Shown: piece by piece, positions 35,348-43,373 of the stretch | How the letters are laid out: each line of letters starts with the position of its first letter | Numbering within the stretch: position 1 is the first letter of the stretch | NCBI GenBank assembly: GCA_045106195.1 | Contig: JBGCEH010000014.1 | Location: 1-64,000 of the forward strand | Direction: 5' to 3' | Length of the DNA stretch: 64,000 nt | Source: Granulosicoccus sp045106195 | Lineage (GTDB): Bacteria; Pseudomonadota; Gammaproteobacteria; Granulosicoccales; Granulosicoccaceae | Notes under the pieces: generated by a model | The model's database searches: none | What the model was told of the DNA's origin: nothing | What the model saw: the letters and a program-made list of their open reading frames with translations, nothing else | Position numbers and translations under genes: made by a program

Positions 35348-36358
35348 TTAATCTGTCTTGTTGTGCTGCCGCTTCATCAGCGTGTGTTCCCAGGCCAGCG
35401 ATGTCCTCACAATCGTATCCAGATCGGCATGTTCCGGCGTCCAGTCCAGTGTCTGGTGAATCTTGTCGACAGCAGCAATGAGTGCAGGTGGATCGCCAGC
35501 ACGTCTGGGTTTTTCAATGACCTTTAGCGTCTTCCCGCTAATCCGTTCTACGGCATCGATAACCTGGCGTACGCTGAAGCCTGCGCCATAGCCACAGTTG
35601 AGCAGCGTCGAATCACCACCGCCGCGCAAATAATCCAACGCAGACAGGTGCGCCAGCCCCAGATCAGTTACATGAATATAGTCTCGCACGCCTGTACCGT
35701 CAGCCGTCGGATAATCGGTACCAAATACGTACAGCTGTTCGCGTTTACCAACGGCAACCTCGGCTGCTACCTTGATTAGCAAGGTTGCATTGTGGGTGGA
35801 CTGGCCAATCCTGCCATCGGGGTCAGAGCCTGCCACGTTGAAATATCGCAGCACAACGTGCTTGAGATCAGTTGCGGCACTGAGGTCTCTAAGCATGACT
35901 TCGGACATCAGTTTACTGGAACCGTAGGCATTGATCGGTGCGGTCGCCAGTGTTTCGCTGCACGCAGTAACAGATTCGTCGGGCACGCCGTAGGTTGCAG
36001 CGGTCGATGAAAAAATGAAGTGTTTGATGCTGTTATCTTGACACGCTTGCAACAGGTTTCGTGTACTGCACGTGTTGTTGGCGTAGTACTTTAGTGGGTT
36101 TTCGACGCTCTCGGGAACAATGGTGTGTGCTGCAAAATGCATGACGGTATCGATACCCTTATCGGCGATCACCTGACTTACCAGATCAATATCGCCGGTC
36201 TTGCCAACAACCAGCTCACCAGAGAGAACGGCATCTGCGTTACCCGTTGAAAGATCGTCGAGTACAACCACTGATTCACCGCGTTCACCAAGCAATTTAA
36301 CGACATGGCTGCCGATGTATCCTGCTCCGCCAGTCACTAGAATAGGTTTGTTAGCCAT
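35348..36358 (-). CDS. galE: UDP-glucose 4-epimerase
   Basis: NAD-dependent short-chain dehydrogenase family enzyme interconverting UDP-glucose and UDP-galactose. It has 336 residues. The Rossmann motif is VTGGAGYIGSH at the N-terminus. The catalytic Ser region is FIFSSTAATYG and the Tyr-Lys pair is in AYGSSKLMSE. LNCGYGAGFSVRQVIDAVE matches bacterial GalE. It converges with the kinase gene and lies 158 bp downstream of the purine operon; no terminator is obvious between. It may supply sugar nucleotides for surface polysaccharide. Confidence 0.94.
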   Translation of the reverse strand: MANKPILVTGGAGYIGSHVVKLLGERGESVVVLDDLSTGNADAVLSGELVVGKTGDIDLVSQVIADKGIDTVMHFAAHTIVPESVENPLKYYANNTCSTRNLLQACQDNSIKHFIFSSTAATYGVPDESVTACSETLATAPINAYGSSKLMSEVMLRDLSAATDLKHVVLRYFNVAGSDPDGRIGQSTHNATLLIKVAAEVAVGKREQLYVFGTDYPTADGTGVRDYIHVTDLGLAHLSALDYLRGGGDSTLLNCGYGAGFSVRQVIDAVERISGKTLKVIEKPRRAGDPPALIAAVDKIHQTLDWTPEHADLDTIVRTSLAWEHTLMKRQHNKTD

Positions 36359-36516
36359 GGATTATCCGGTTCGGGTTTTCAAGTGGGTTGTTGTCTTGCA
36401 AACACTTACGTATGCACATTACTGGCCTGAATTGTTCGCAAGGCCTGTTTTATTGTATCGGCAATAAGCCGCCACCGCTAACGATGTATGGCGTCAATGC
36501 CTTAGCGTGATGCTGC

Positions 36517-37887
36517 TCAGAGCACCTGACAACCTGCCACCCAGACCTGAGCAATGTTACACGGTTGGGTGTTATGGATGACGCAACCCAGAAGATCTTC
36601 CCAATGTTCGGCTTCAACAAATTCGTTTAGGCGGTTAACCGGGTTGTCCAGATTCAGCAGTAAGGCATCGAACTGCTTGCCCGGTACGAATGTGCCGGTT
36701 GGGCTGTCCAGTACTGTCGCGCCGCCAACGGTTGCCAGGTAAAACGCTTCAAGGAAATTGATTCGGGCGCCAGGCTGAGCACGTTGCCCGGCGGTTATGG
36801 ATGCATCAACGCCTGCTTCGAGCATTCGCGATGAGGCGACCGCATGCTGGCAGGCGTTGAACATGGATGGGCTATGACCTCCGGCGATATCCGTGCCCAG
36901 GCCGATGGATAGAGATTTCCTGAGCGTCTTGCGCAATGGAAAGACACTGTTTGCAAAGTAGCTGTTGGACAAGGGGCAATGCGCAATTCCACTGCCACTG
37001 TCGCGTATCAGTTGCATGTCCGTGTCTGTGATGAAATTGGAATGCGCCAGAACGGTATGCCGGCCCAGAAGCCCGAAGTCTGCCAAAGCTTGGGTATCGG
37101 TTTTATCCAGTCGATTGATTACATAGCCATGCTCCCAATCACTTTCAGAGCAATGTGTCTGTATATGGCATTGGTGTCTTGACGCAAGCTCTCCCAGTCC
37201 GTGGAGCAGATCATTACTACAGCTTGGGATGAATCGTGGGGTAATGACGGGTTTTACCAGCTGACAAGCATTACCTGAGAGTTGCTGGATGTGTTGTATA
37301 TTTCGCTCGCTTGCAGCAATCGACGCTACGGCATCTGCATCACGATAATAATCAGGACACTGAGTAGTGTCATCCATTGCCACACGACCCACAAAGGCTC
37401 GCTGACCAAGTTCCAGGCAGATGGACGCAAGCAGGGTGGTGGCCTCTTCATGAATGGTGGCAAAGTACATGGCAGATGTGGTGCCATTGGCTAACAGTGT
37501 CTTCACCAGAGAGGGATATACCGACTGTGCAAAGGTGAGATCGTGGTACCTGGCCTCGAGAGGAAAGGTGTGCTTTTGCAGCCAGTCCTCCAACGGCAAG
37601 TGCAGCGCCATGCCCAATTGAGGCCACTGCGGTGCGTGTATGTGCAGATCAACCAGACCGGGAATTATCAGTTGATCCTTGCCGAGCGTCGTTAATGCTG
37701 AACTCTGACTTGCCCGGTGTCGTGCCTGTTTGAAATCCGCATGGTGGTGCTCTATAACCGACTCAATGTTGCCATCAGCATTGACATGAATCAACGCGTT
37801 ATCCAGCACCTCCAGCTTGCCCATGCACGGTGTATGCATGAACAGGCCGAGATACCAGTGATCTGCTTTAGTGCCGGGCTCAGACAT
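36517..37887 (-). CDS. guaD: Guanine deaminase-like amidohydrolase
   Basis: Zinc amidohydrolase that in the characterised family converts guanine to xanthine and ammonia. It has 456 residues. Metal and substrate motifs are PGLVDLHIHAPQWPQ (HxH), IQTHCSESDWE, LAHSNFITDTD (His) and LGTDIAGGHSPSM (Asp). KHTFPLEARY is a typical guanine-deaminase segment. It is the last gene of the minus-strand operon, after the ABC importer and the Ndm-like demethylase. This placement suggests the substrate may be an N7-methylated guanine rather than, or as well as, guanine; sequence alone cannot show that. Confidence 0.85.
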   Translation of the reverse strand: MSEPGTKADHWYLGLFMHTPCMGKLEVLDNALIHVNADGNIESVIEHHHADFKQARHRASQSSALTTLGKDQLIIPGLVDLHIHAPQWPQLGMALHLPLEDWLQKHTFPLEARYHDLTFAQSVYPSLVKTLLANGTTSAMYFATIHEEATTLLASICLELGQRAFVGRVAMDDTTQCPDYYRDADAVASIAASERNIQHIQQLSGNACQLVKPVITPRFIPSCSNDLLHGLGELASRHQCHIQTHCSESDWEHGYVINRLDKTDTQALADFGLLGRHTVLAHSNFITDTDMQLIRDSGSGIAHCPLSNSYFANSVFPLRKTLRKSLSIGLGTDIAGGHSPSMFNACQHAVASSRMLEAGVDASITAGQRAQPGARINFLEAFYLATVGGATVLDSPTGTFVPGKQFDALLLNLDNPVNRLNEFVEAEHWEDLLGCVIHNTQPCNIAQVWVAGCQVL

Positions 37888-37899
37888 ACGGCTGGTCGC

Positions 37900-37921
37900 T
37901 CACCCTGGAAGTGCAGGGTGA
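37900..37921. other. Hairpin between binding-protein and deaminase genes
   Basis: Perfect 8-bp arms tcaccctg and cagggtga with a 6-nt loop, in the 53-bp gap downstream of the binding-protein gene on the minus strand. There is no T-run. Such hairpins after periplasmic binding-protein genes often protect the upstream mRNA and lower downstream expression. Confidence 0.45.
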
Positions 37922-37940
37922 CGGTGCGTTTGAAAATCTG

Positions 37941-39086
37941 TCATTTGGGCAGCTGAGTTTCAACGCCCTTGACTAGCCAGTTGATGGCGAGAAGATCAGC
38001 ATCTGCCATGGTGTCACCTTCGGCGATTTTTATATCACCATCCTGATCAACCACCGGGCCCTGGAACGGATGAAAGGTACCGGCGGCAATGTCGGCCACC
38101 TTGGCATCCAGAGCTGTGCGTTGTTCGGTACTGAGGTCATCGCTCCAGGATTCAACGCTCACGGCATTGTCTGCCATGCCACCCCAGAAGGCACTTCCTT
38201 CGAACGTATCTTCCATAGAAGCCTGTACCTGACTGATGAAATAGTCAGCCCAGCTGATCTGCATGGATACCAGCAGATGATTCGGCGCATACGCTTTCAT
38301 GTCAGAACTGGTATTGACGACATAAACACCTTCCTCTTCGGCGACGGTAACCACCGATGGTGTGTCCTGGTAGATAGAGAAGATGACATCTGATTGTTGC
38401 GCGATCAATGAACGGGCAGATTCCTGCGCCTTGCTGGGATCAAACCATGAGTTAAGCCATACAACCTTTACTGATATGTTCGGGTTAACCGACTGGGCAC
38501 CCATGGTAAACGCGTTGATCAGGCCGACGACTTCAGGAATGGCATAAGCGGCAACCATACCGATCGTGTTGCTTTTGGTGACATAGCCAGCACCCATGCC
38601 GGCGACATAGGCACTCTCGTAGTTGCGTGTCTGAAAATTACCCAGATTGTCCAGCAACTTGTACCCGCTGGCATGGATGAAATCGATGTCCTTGTAACGC
38701 TGGGCGGTTTTCAGTCCATCGTTCATATACCCGAATGATCCCAGCATCAACATGTCGACGCCTTGTGCTGCCATCTGGTTCATGATTCGGGCCGCATCCG
38801 GACCTTCGGGGATATTCTCGACCACTACGCTTTCCACTTTATCGCCAAATTTTTCTTCGATAGCCAGTCTGCCGCGATCCAGCTCGTGTGCCCAGCCAAC
38901 ATCACCGGCGGGAGAAGGGTAGATATAACCGATCTTGAAAACATCCTGTGCGTTAGCCGTGGCGATACCGAGCGTTAGGGTGGCAGCAACAGACAGTGCA
39001 AGAGTGCGTGTATGCGGTAGTACGTGCTGACATAGCGTTTTTATTTTTGGAATAAGCGTGTTGTTCGGTCTATTTCGTTCTTTCAT
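37941..39086 (-). CDS. BMP-family (PnrA-like) substrate-binding protein
   Basis: Periplasmic receptor of a nucleoside or purine-type ABC importer. It has 381 residues. A basic head and signal peptide (LALSVAATLTLGIATANA, cut before QDVFKIGYI) precede the BMP fold. Landmarks are IYPSPAGDVGWAHELDRGR, MLGSFGYMNDGL, FIHASGYK and NYESAYVAGMGAGYVTK. The relatives with known ligands bind purine nucleosides or bases. It follows the second permease by 66 bp and precedes the deaminase. A hairpin downstream may raise its relative expression. Confidence 0.9.
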   Translation of the reverse strand: MKERNRPNNTLIPKIKTLCQHVLPHTRTLALSVAATLTLGIATANAQDVFKIGYIYPSPAGDVGWAHELDRGRLAIEEKFGDKVESVVVENIPEGPDAARIMNQMAAQGVDMLMLGSFGYMNDGLKTAQRYKDIDFIHASGYKLLDNLGNFQTRNYESAYVAGMGAGYVTKSNTIGMVAAYAIPEVVGLINAFTMGAQSVNPNISVKVVWLNSWFDPSKAQESARSLIAQQSDVIFSIYQDTPSVVTVAEEEGVYVVNTSSDMKAYAPNHLLVSMQISWADYFISQVQASMEDTFEGSAFWGGMADNAVSVESWSDDLSTEQRTALDAKVADIAAGTFHPFQGPVVDQDGDIKIAEGDTMADADLLAINWLVKGVETQLPK

Positions 39087-39152
39087 GCGTCTAGTGCTCT
39101 CGAGTTAGTCAATTAAAAGGCAGGGTGAATCAAGAAAACAATGAATATTACG

Positions 39153-40076
39153 TCACGCATCGCGACGATAAACCTGCCCCAGTGAGGCAGGATGATTGAG
39201 ACGGATCAGTCGGGGATTGCGCGAAATCACCGCAAGAATCGCGATGGTAATCAGGTACGGCATGGCTGACATCAACTGTGAAGGTATGGCAAAGCCCTGG
39301 CCCTGAATGAACAGCTCAAGCAAGGACACGGCGCCAAAAAGGTAGGCGCCAAGGGCGATGCGGATAGGTCGCCACATACCGAAAACAACGAGTGCCACGA
39401 CTATCCAGCCACGACCTGCAACCAGACCTTCTGCCCACAACGGCGTGTAGGCCAGGGTCAGGTATGCCCCTCCGAGACCAGCCATGGCACCGCCGAACAT
39501 GATGGCCAATGCCCGGATGATCAGTACCGGATAACCAATGGCGCTGGCGGCGCCAGGTGATTCACCTACGGCTCGAATAACAAGGCCAAGCTTTGTGTGA
39601 CCAAGCACCCACCAGCTGATAAGCACTAACGCCATACCGGCGTAGACCATGGGGTCGTGGGAGAAGAGGATAGGTCCGATAAGCGATAGCTCACTTAACC
39701 AGCCCATGTCGAGTTCGGCAAGTGGAATGATGGTCTTGCCTTCGAAATTTTTGCCTATCAGCACTGAGATACCAAGGCCGAGAATACCCACCGCGAGTCC
39801 TGCTGCAACCTGATTGGCCAGAAAATTCAGTACCAGCACGGCAAATACCAGCGACAGTGCCGCACTTGCAATAGAGGCGATGGCAAAGCCTTGCACATAA
39901 GAGCCCGTAAGCGTCGCAACGACAAAGCCCGTCGCCGCCCCGACGGCCATCATGCCTTCGATGCTGAGATTGAGCACACCGGCTTTCTCAACGATTGTTT
40001 CTCCCACGGCCGCGTACAACAAAGGGGTTGCTGCCGCCATAGTGCCCGCCAGAAGAAAGATAATGGACTCGAGCAT
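39153..40076 (-). CDS. ABC importer permease, nucleoside type, subunit 2
   Basis: A 307-residue polytopic permease of the BPD_transp_2 family (YufQ/NupQ-like), with the family opening TPLLYAAVGETIVEKAGVLNLSIEGMM shortened here to its key part VEKAGVLNLSIEGMM. The coupling region is GESPGAASAIGYPV. Start and preceding stop overlap as TGATG at 40076-40078, so it is translationally coupled to subunit 1. Confidence 0.92.
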   Translation of the reverse strand: MLESIIFLLAGTMAAATPLLYAAVGETIVEKAGVLNLSIEGMMAVGAATGFVVATLTGSYVQGFAIASIASAALSLVFAVLVLNFLANQVAAGLAVGILGLGISVLIGKNFEGKTIIPLAELDMGWLSELSLIGPILFSHDPMVYAGMALVLISWWVLGHTKLGLVIRAVGESPGAASAIGYPVLIIRALAIMFGGAMAGLGGAYLTLAYTPLWAEGLVAGRGWIVVALVVFGMWRPIRIALGAYLFGAVSLLELFIQGQGFAIPSQLMSAMPYLITIAILAVISRNPRLIRLNHPASLGQVYRRDA

Positions 40077-41143
40077 CAGTGCTTGATCTCCATACGCTGC
40101 AGCCTGTGGTTGGCAAATAGCGAACAGGCAAGATAGAAAACCAGCAGCATGCCCTGAAAGATGGTAGTTGACGCATTGGGCAGGCCAACAGAGACCAGCG
40201 ACAGGTCACCACCGACATAAATCAGCGCCATGAAGAACGCGGCAAAAACAATACCGACAGGGTGCAGTCCCCCAAGAAATGCCACGATGATGGCCGCGAA
40301 TCCGTAGCCGGGTGAGATGCTTCGTTGCAACAATCCAAGAGGGCCTGCCACCTCACCGACCCCTGCCATACCGGCGGCAGCGCCACCAATGAGCAGACCC
40401 GTCCATATCGCCCGTTTTTCCGCAAACCCTGCGTAACGAGCGGCGTCGGGCGCTTGACCGCCCACTAGCAATTTGTACCCGGGCAGGCTGCGTTGAACAA
40501 ACACCCAGGCCAGAGCTGAGGCAACAAACGCAAGCAATAACGATGTGTTGACACGCGTATCTGGAATCAATGGTTCGAACATGGCTGCATAACTGAACAG
40601 GGCCGATTGTGGAAAACTCATGCCCATGGGGTCGCGCAAAGGACCACTGACCAGGTAATAAAGCAGCTGCAACGCAATACTTGAAAGCATGAATGTCACT
40701 AGAATTTCGTTGGCGTTGCAGGCGGTCCGCAACCAGGCGGCAATACCAGCCCAGGCAGCACCTGCCAGCGTTCCTGCGCATACCATTGCCGGCAGAAGCA
40801 ACGGCGATTCGGAGGTGTCAAAGTGCAGGGCCAATGCACCGGCTGCAATTGCGCCCACCAGTAACTGGCCTTCGGCACCGATGTTCCAGACGCGTGCTCG
40901 AAAGCCTATGGCAAGCCCCTGTGCAATCAAAAGAAGCGGTCCCATTTTCAAGAGTACTTCACCGATACCGTACCGGGTGGTCAAGGGCTCAATGAAGAAA
41001 GCGTGAAACGCTGCCAGTGGATTCTTGCCTAGCAGCGTGAACAGTAGAGAACCTGCCAACAAGGTGAGTGCAATCGCGGCTAACGGTACCAGCAGTTGTG
41101 CACGTAATGATGGAACTGTCCGGTGTACGAGTCGATAGTGCAT
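40076..41143 (-). CDS. ABC importer permease, nucleoside type, subunit 1
   Basis: A 355-residue polytopic permease (YufP/NupP-like). The first TM follows LRAQLLVPLAAIALTLLAG. The family motif FRARVWNIGAEGQLLVGAIAAG is represented by VWNIGAEGQLLVG. The ATG at 41143 overlaps the ATPase stop by one base (TGATG). An in-frame extension to 41185 would overlap the ATPase gene by 43 nt and was not used. It pairs with subunit 2 to form the channel. Confidence 0.92.
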   Translation of the reverse strand: MHYRLVHRTVPSLRAQLLVPLAAIALTLLAGSLLFTLLGKNPLAAFHAFFIEPLTTRYGIGEVLLKMGPLLLIAQGLAIGFRARVWNIGAEGQLLVGAIAAGALALHFDTSESPLLLPAMVCAGTLAGAAWAGIAAWLRTACNANEILVTFMLSSIALQLLYYLVSGPLRDPMGMSFPQSALFSYAAMFEPLIPDTRVNTSLLLAFVASALAWVFVQRSLPGYKLLVGGQAPDAARYAGFAEKRAIWTGLLIGGAAAGMAGVGEVAGPLGLLQRSISPGYGFAAIIVAFLGGLHPVGIVFAAFFMALIYVGGDLSLVSVGLPNASTTIFQGMLLVFYLACSLFANHRLQRMEIKH

Positions 41144-42660
41144 CAGGCAGCACCACTCGCTACCAGAAATTCTCCGGTCATCCATCGACCGATATGAGTG
41201 GCTGAGGTATCGCGTGTTTGCAATGAGGGGGACAGATGACCGTCATACATTACGTGCAGGCGATCACTGATTTCAAACAGCTCCTCGAGTTCTTCGGAGA
41301 CAACCAGAACTGCGGTGCCGGTATCGCGCAATTGCAAAAGAGCTTTTCGGATATTACCGGCAGCGCCAACGTCAAGACCCCAGGTGGGCTGGGACAGCAC
41401 CAGCAATGTGGGTTGCAGGGCCATCTCTCGGCCAACGATGAATTTTTGTAGATTTCCACCTGACAGGCTGGCAGCCATGGACTGGTGTCCACCACAACGC
41501 ACATCGTTGGCTTCAATACAGTCATCAGCAAACTGTTTTACTCTGGCAAAGCGAATCATCCCCAGGCGCGTCAGTCCATGTCTGTAGGAGGTCAGCAGCG
41601 CGTTGTATGAGAGCGACAGATCAGGGACCGCACCCCGGCCCAGACGCTCTTCAGGTACAAAACCCAGGCCACGTGTTCGGCGTTGCATGGGATGCAGTTT
41701 GTTCACAATCTCACTATCGATGATAATGTCGCCTTTTTCACGCGGTGTGTGCAATGTTTCTCCCGAGATAAGACGCATCAACTCGTTTTGCCCGTTGCCT
41801 GATACACCCGCTATGCCGACAATCTCGCCCGGGTATACTTCCAGGTTTATATTGTCAAGGGTCGTACCGAAGGGATCGAGTGGTTCGTGCCCGAGTTGGC
41901 GTACTTTTAGTCGCGCGACCTGGGCGGGGCATGCTGGGGCATGTTCTGTTGGTGTCACTGCGTGCCCCATCATCAGATGTGCCAGCTGCTCGTTGCTTTG
42001 CTGTGCCGGGCGCGTCGTGGCAACCACGGCTCCGCGCCGCAGTATAGTTGCGTTATCGCAAAGCTGACGGATCTCTTCAAGTTTGTGGCTGATGTAGAGG
42101 ATGCTGCAACCATCGTCTCGCAGCTTATTCAACGTTGCAAACAACTGTTGTACGCCTTGTGGTGGTAGAACCGAGGTTGGCTCATCCATGATCAGCAGTC
42201 TGGGTTTCTGCAGTATGCAACGGATGATCTCCACTCGCTGCCGTTCACCCACAGATAATGAATGAACCAGTGTGTCTGCGGAGATAGGCAGTCCGAATCG
42301 CTCACCGACCAATTCAAGCTGTTCGGACAACGAGGCTATGGACCCCTTAACCGCCAGTGAAATATTCTCGGCAACCGTCAGGGATTCGAACAGGGAAAAA
42401 TGCTGGAACACCATGCCGATACCGAGACTTCGGGCCTGTGCAGGACTCTTGATGAAAACAGGTTGGCCTTGCCAGATCATGCTGCCGGCATCAGGCTGAA
42501 TAACGCCGTAGATCAGCTTCATCAATGTTGATTTGCCCGCACCGTTCTCACCGAGAATGGCGTGAATCTCGCCAGTGCCAATATCAAGATCAACCTGATC
42601 GTTTGCTACGACCGATGGATATACCTTGCTGATACCACGCAGTTGCAGCAGGGGGCTCAT
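41143..42660 (-). CDS. ABC importer double ATP-binding protein, sugar/nucleoside type
   Basis: A 505-residue ATPase with two NBDs as in YufO/NupO. Domain 1 is canonical (GENGAGKSTLMKLIYG, LSVGERQRVEI, LLIMDEPTSVL). Domain 2 has the degenerate P-loop GVSGNGQNELM usual for this family and LSGGNLQKFIVGRE. The start codon at 42660 overlaps the end of the GST-like gene by 4 nt (ATGA), physically tying the importer to the demethylase genes upstream. Confidence 0.93.
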   Translation of the reverse strand: MSPLLQLRGISKVYPSVVANDQVDLDIGTGEIHAILGENGAGKSTLMKLIYGVIQPDAGSMIWQGQPVFIKSPAQARSLGIGMVFQHFSLFESLTVAENISLAVKGSIASLSEQLELVGERFGLPISADTLVHSLSVGERQRVEIIRCILQKPRLLIMDEPTSVLPPQGVQQLFATLNKLRDDGCSILYISHKLEEIRQLCDNATILRRGAVVATTRPAQQSNEQLAHLMMGHAVTPTEHAPACPAQVARLKVRQLGHEPLDPFGTTLDNINLEVYPGEIVGIAGVSGNGQNELMRLISGETLHTPREKGDIIIDSEIVNKLHPMQRRTRGLGFVPEERLGRGAVPDLSLSYNALLTSYRHGLTRLGMIRFARVKQFADDCIEANDVRCGGHQSMAASLSGGNLQKFIVGREMALQPTLLVLSQPTWGLDVGAAGNIRKALLQLRDTGTAVLVVSEELEELFEISDRLHVMYDGHLSPSLQTRDTSATHIGRWMTGEFLVASGAA

Positions 42661-43361
42661 GAGCTGTGAGACTCTTCCTGCATACTGTTTGCTGGCTGAA
42701 CAGGCTCAGCATCAGAGCTAGGTATGGCGGGACCAGCCGGGAAGACACCGGGCATAACGATGAATCCCGGCAGGCGCTTGACCCGATCGGTCCAGCGACG
42801 GATTGCAGGATAGTCGATGCGGGAGATACCCCCTTCCTCGCAGAGAATGGAATAGGTAAAACAGGCCAGGTCGGCAATGGTCGGGTGCTTGCCAGACACA
42901 AGCCAGTCCAGTTGCTCACGCTCGTTGTACCAGAGGTGTTCATCCAGAATTCGGAACAGCTTGTGCGCTTCACTGCGACAGGCATCGCCGTCAAGCTCAT
43001 GGAAGAATCCGTCGGCAAGGCGTGCTGCCGATGCGCTGGCTGTGAGGGCATCAGCAAAACACATCCATTGCGTCACTTGCGCAAGCGTTGCCGGTGTTGA
43101 GTTGGGAAGCCAAGTGCCAGACTTGTCGTATTGAGAAGCCAGATACACAAGAATGGCATGAGATTCACGCAAGATGAGCAGATCATCCTGTAATACCGGC
43201 AACTGCCCAAGCGGGTTAATGCTCAGGAAATCATCGTGCCTGTGCGCAGCTGCCGGATAGAATTCAATGGTTTTTTTCTGATAGGCGACACCCAGCATGC
43301 TTAACAGTAATCGAATTTTGTAGCAATTGCCTGAGAGTTCGTAATCGTAGAGGGTGATCAT
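42657..43361 (-). CDS. ndmE: Glutathione S-transferase-like protein, NdmE-like
   Basis: A 234-residue two-domain GST-fold protein. The thioredoxin-like N-terminal domain begins ITLYDYELSGNCYKIRLLL, with the cis-Pro in LGQLPVLQDD and the glutathione-binding Glu-Ser in LRESHAILVYL. The all-helical C-terminal domain has the capping motif HPTIADLACFTY. It sits between the Rieske-reductase gene and the importer ATPase (4-nt overlap). In P. putida CBB5 a GST homologue, NdmE, is a structural member of the NdmC-NdmD N7-demethylase complex. The identical neighbourhood is the reason for the symbol; GST activity itself is not implied. Confidence 0.75.
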   Translation of the reverse strand: MITLYDYELSGNCYKIRLLLSMLGVAYQKKTIEFYPAAAHRHDDFLSINPLGQLPVLQDDLLILRESHAILVYLASQYDKSGTWLPNSTPATLAQVTQWMCFADALTASASAARLADGFFHELDGDACRSEAHKLFRILDEHLWYNEREQLDWLVSGKHPTIADLACFTYSILCEEGGISRIDYPAIRRWTDRVKRLPGFIVMPGVFPAGPAIPSSDAEPVQPANSMQEESHSS

Positions 43362-43373
43362 GAATAATCCAGG

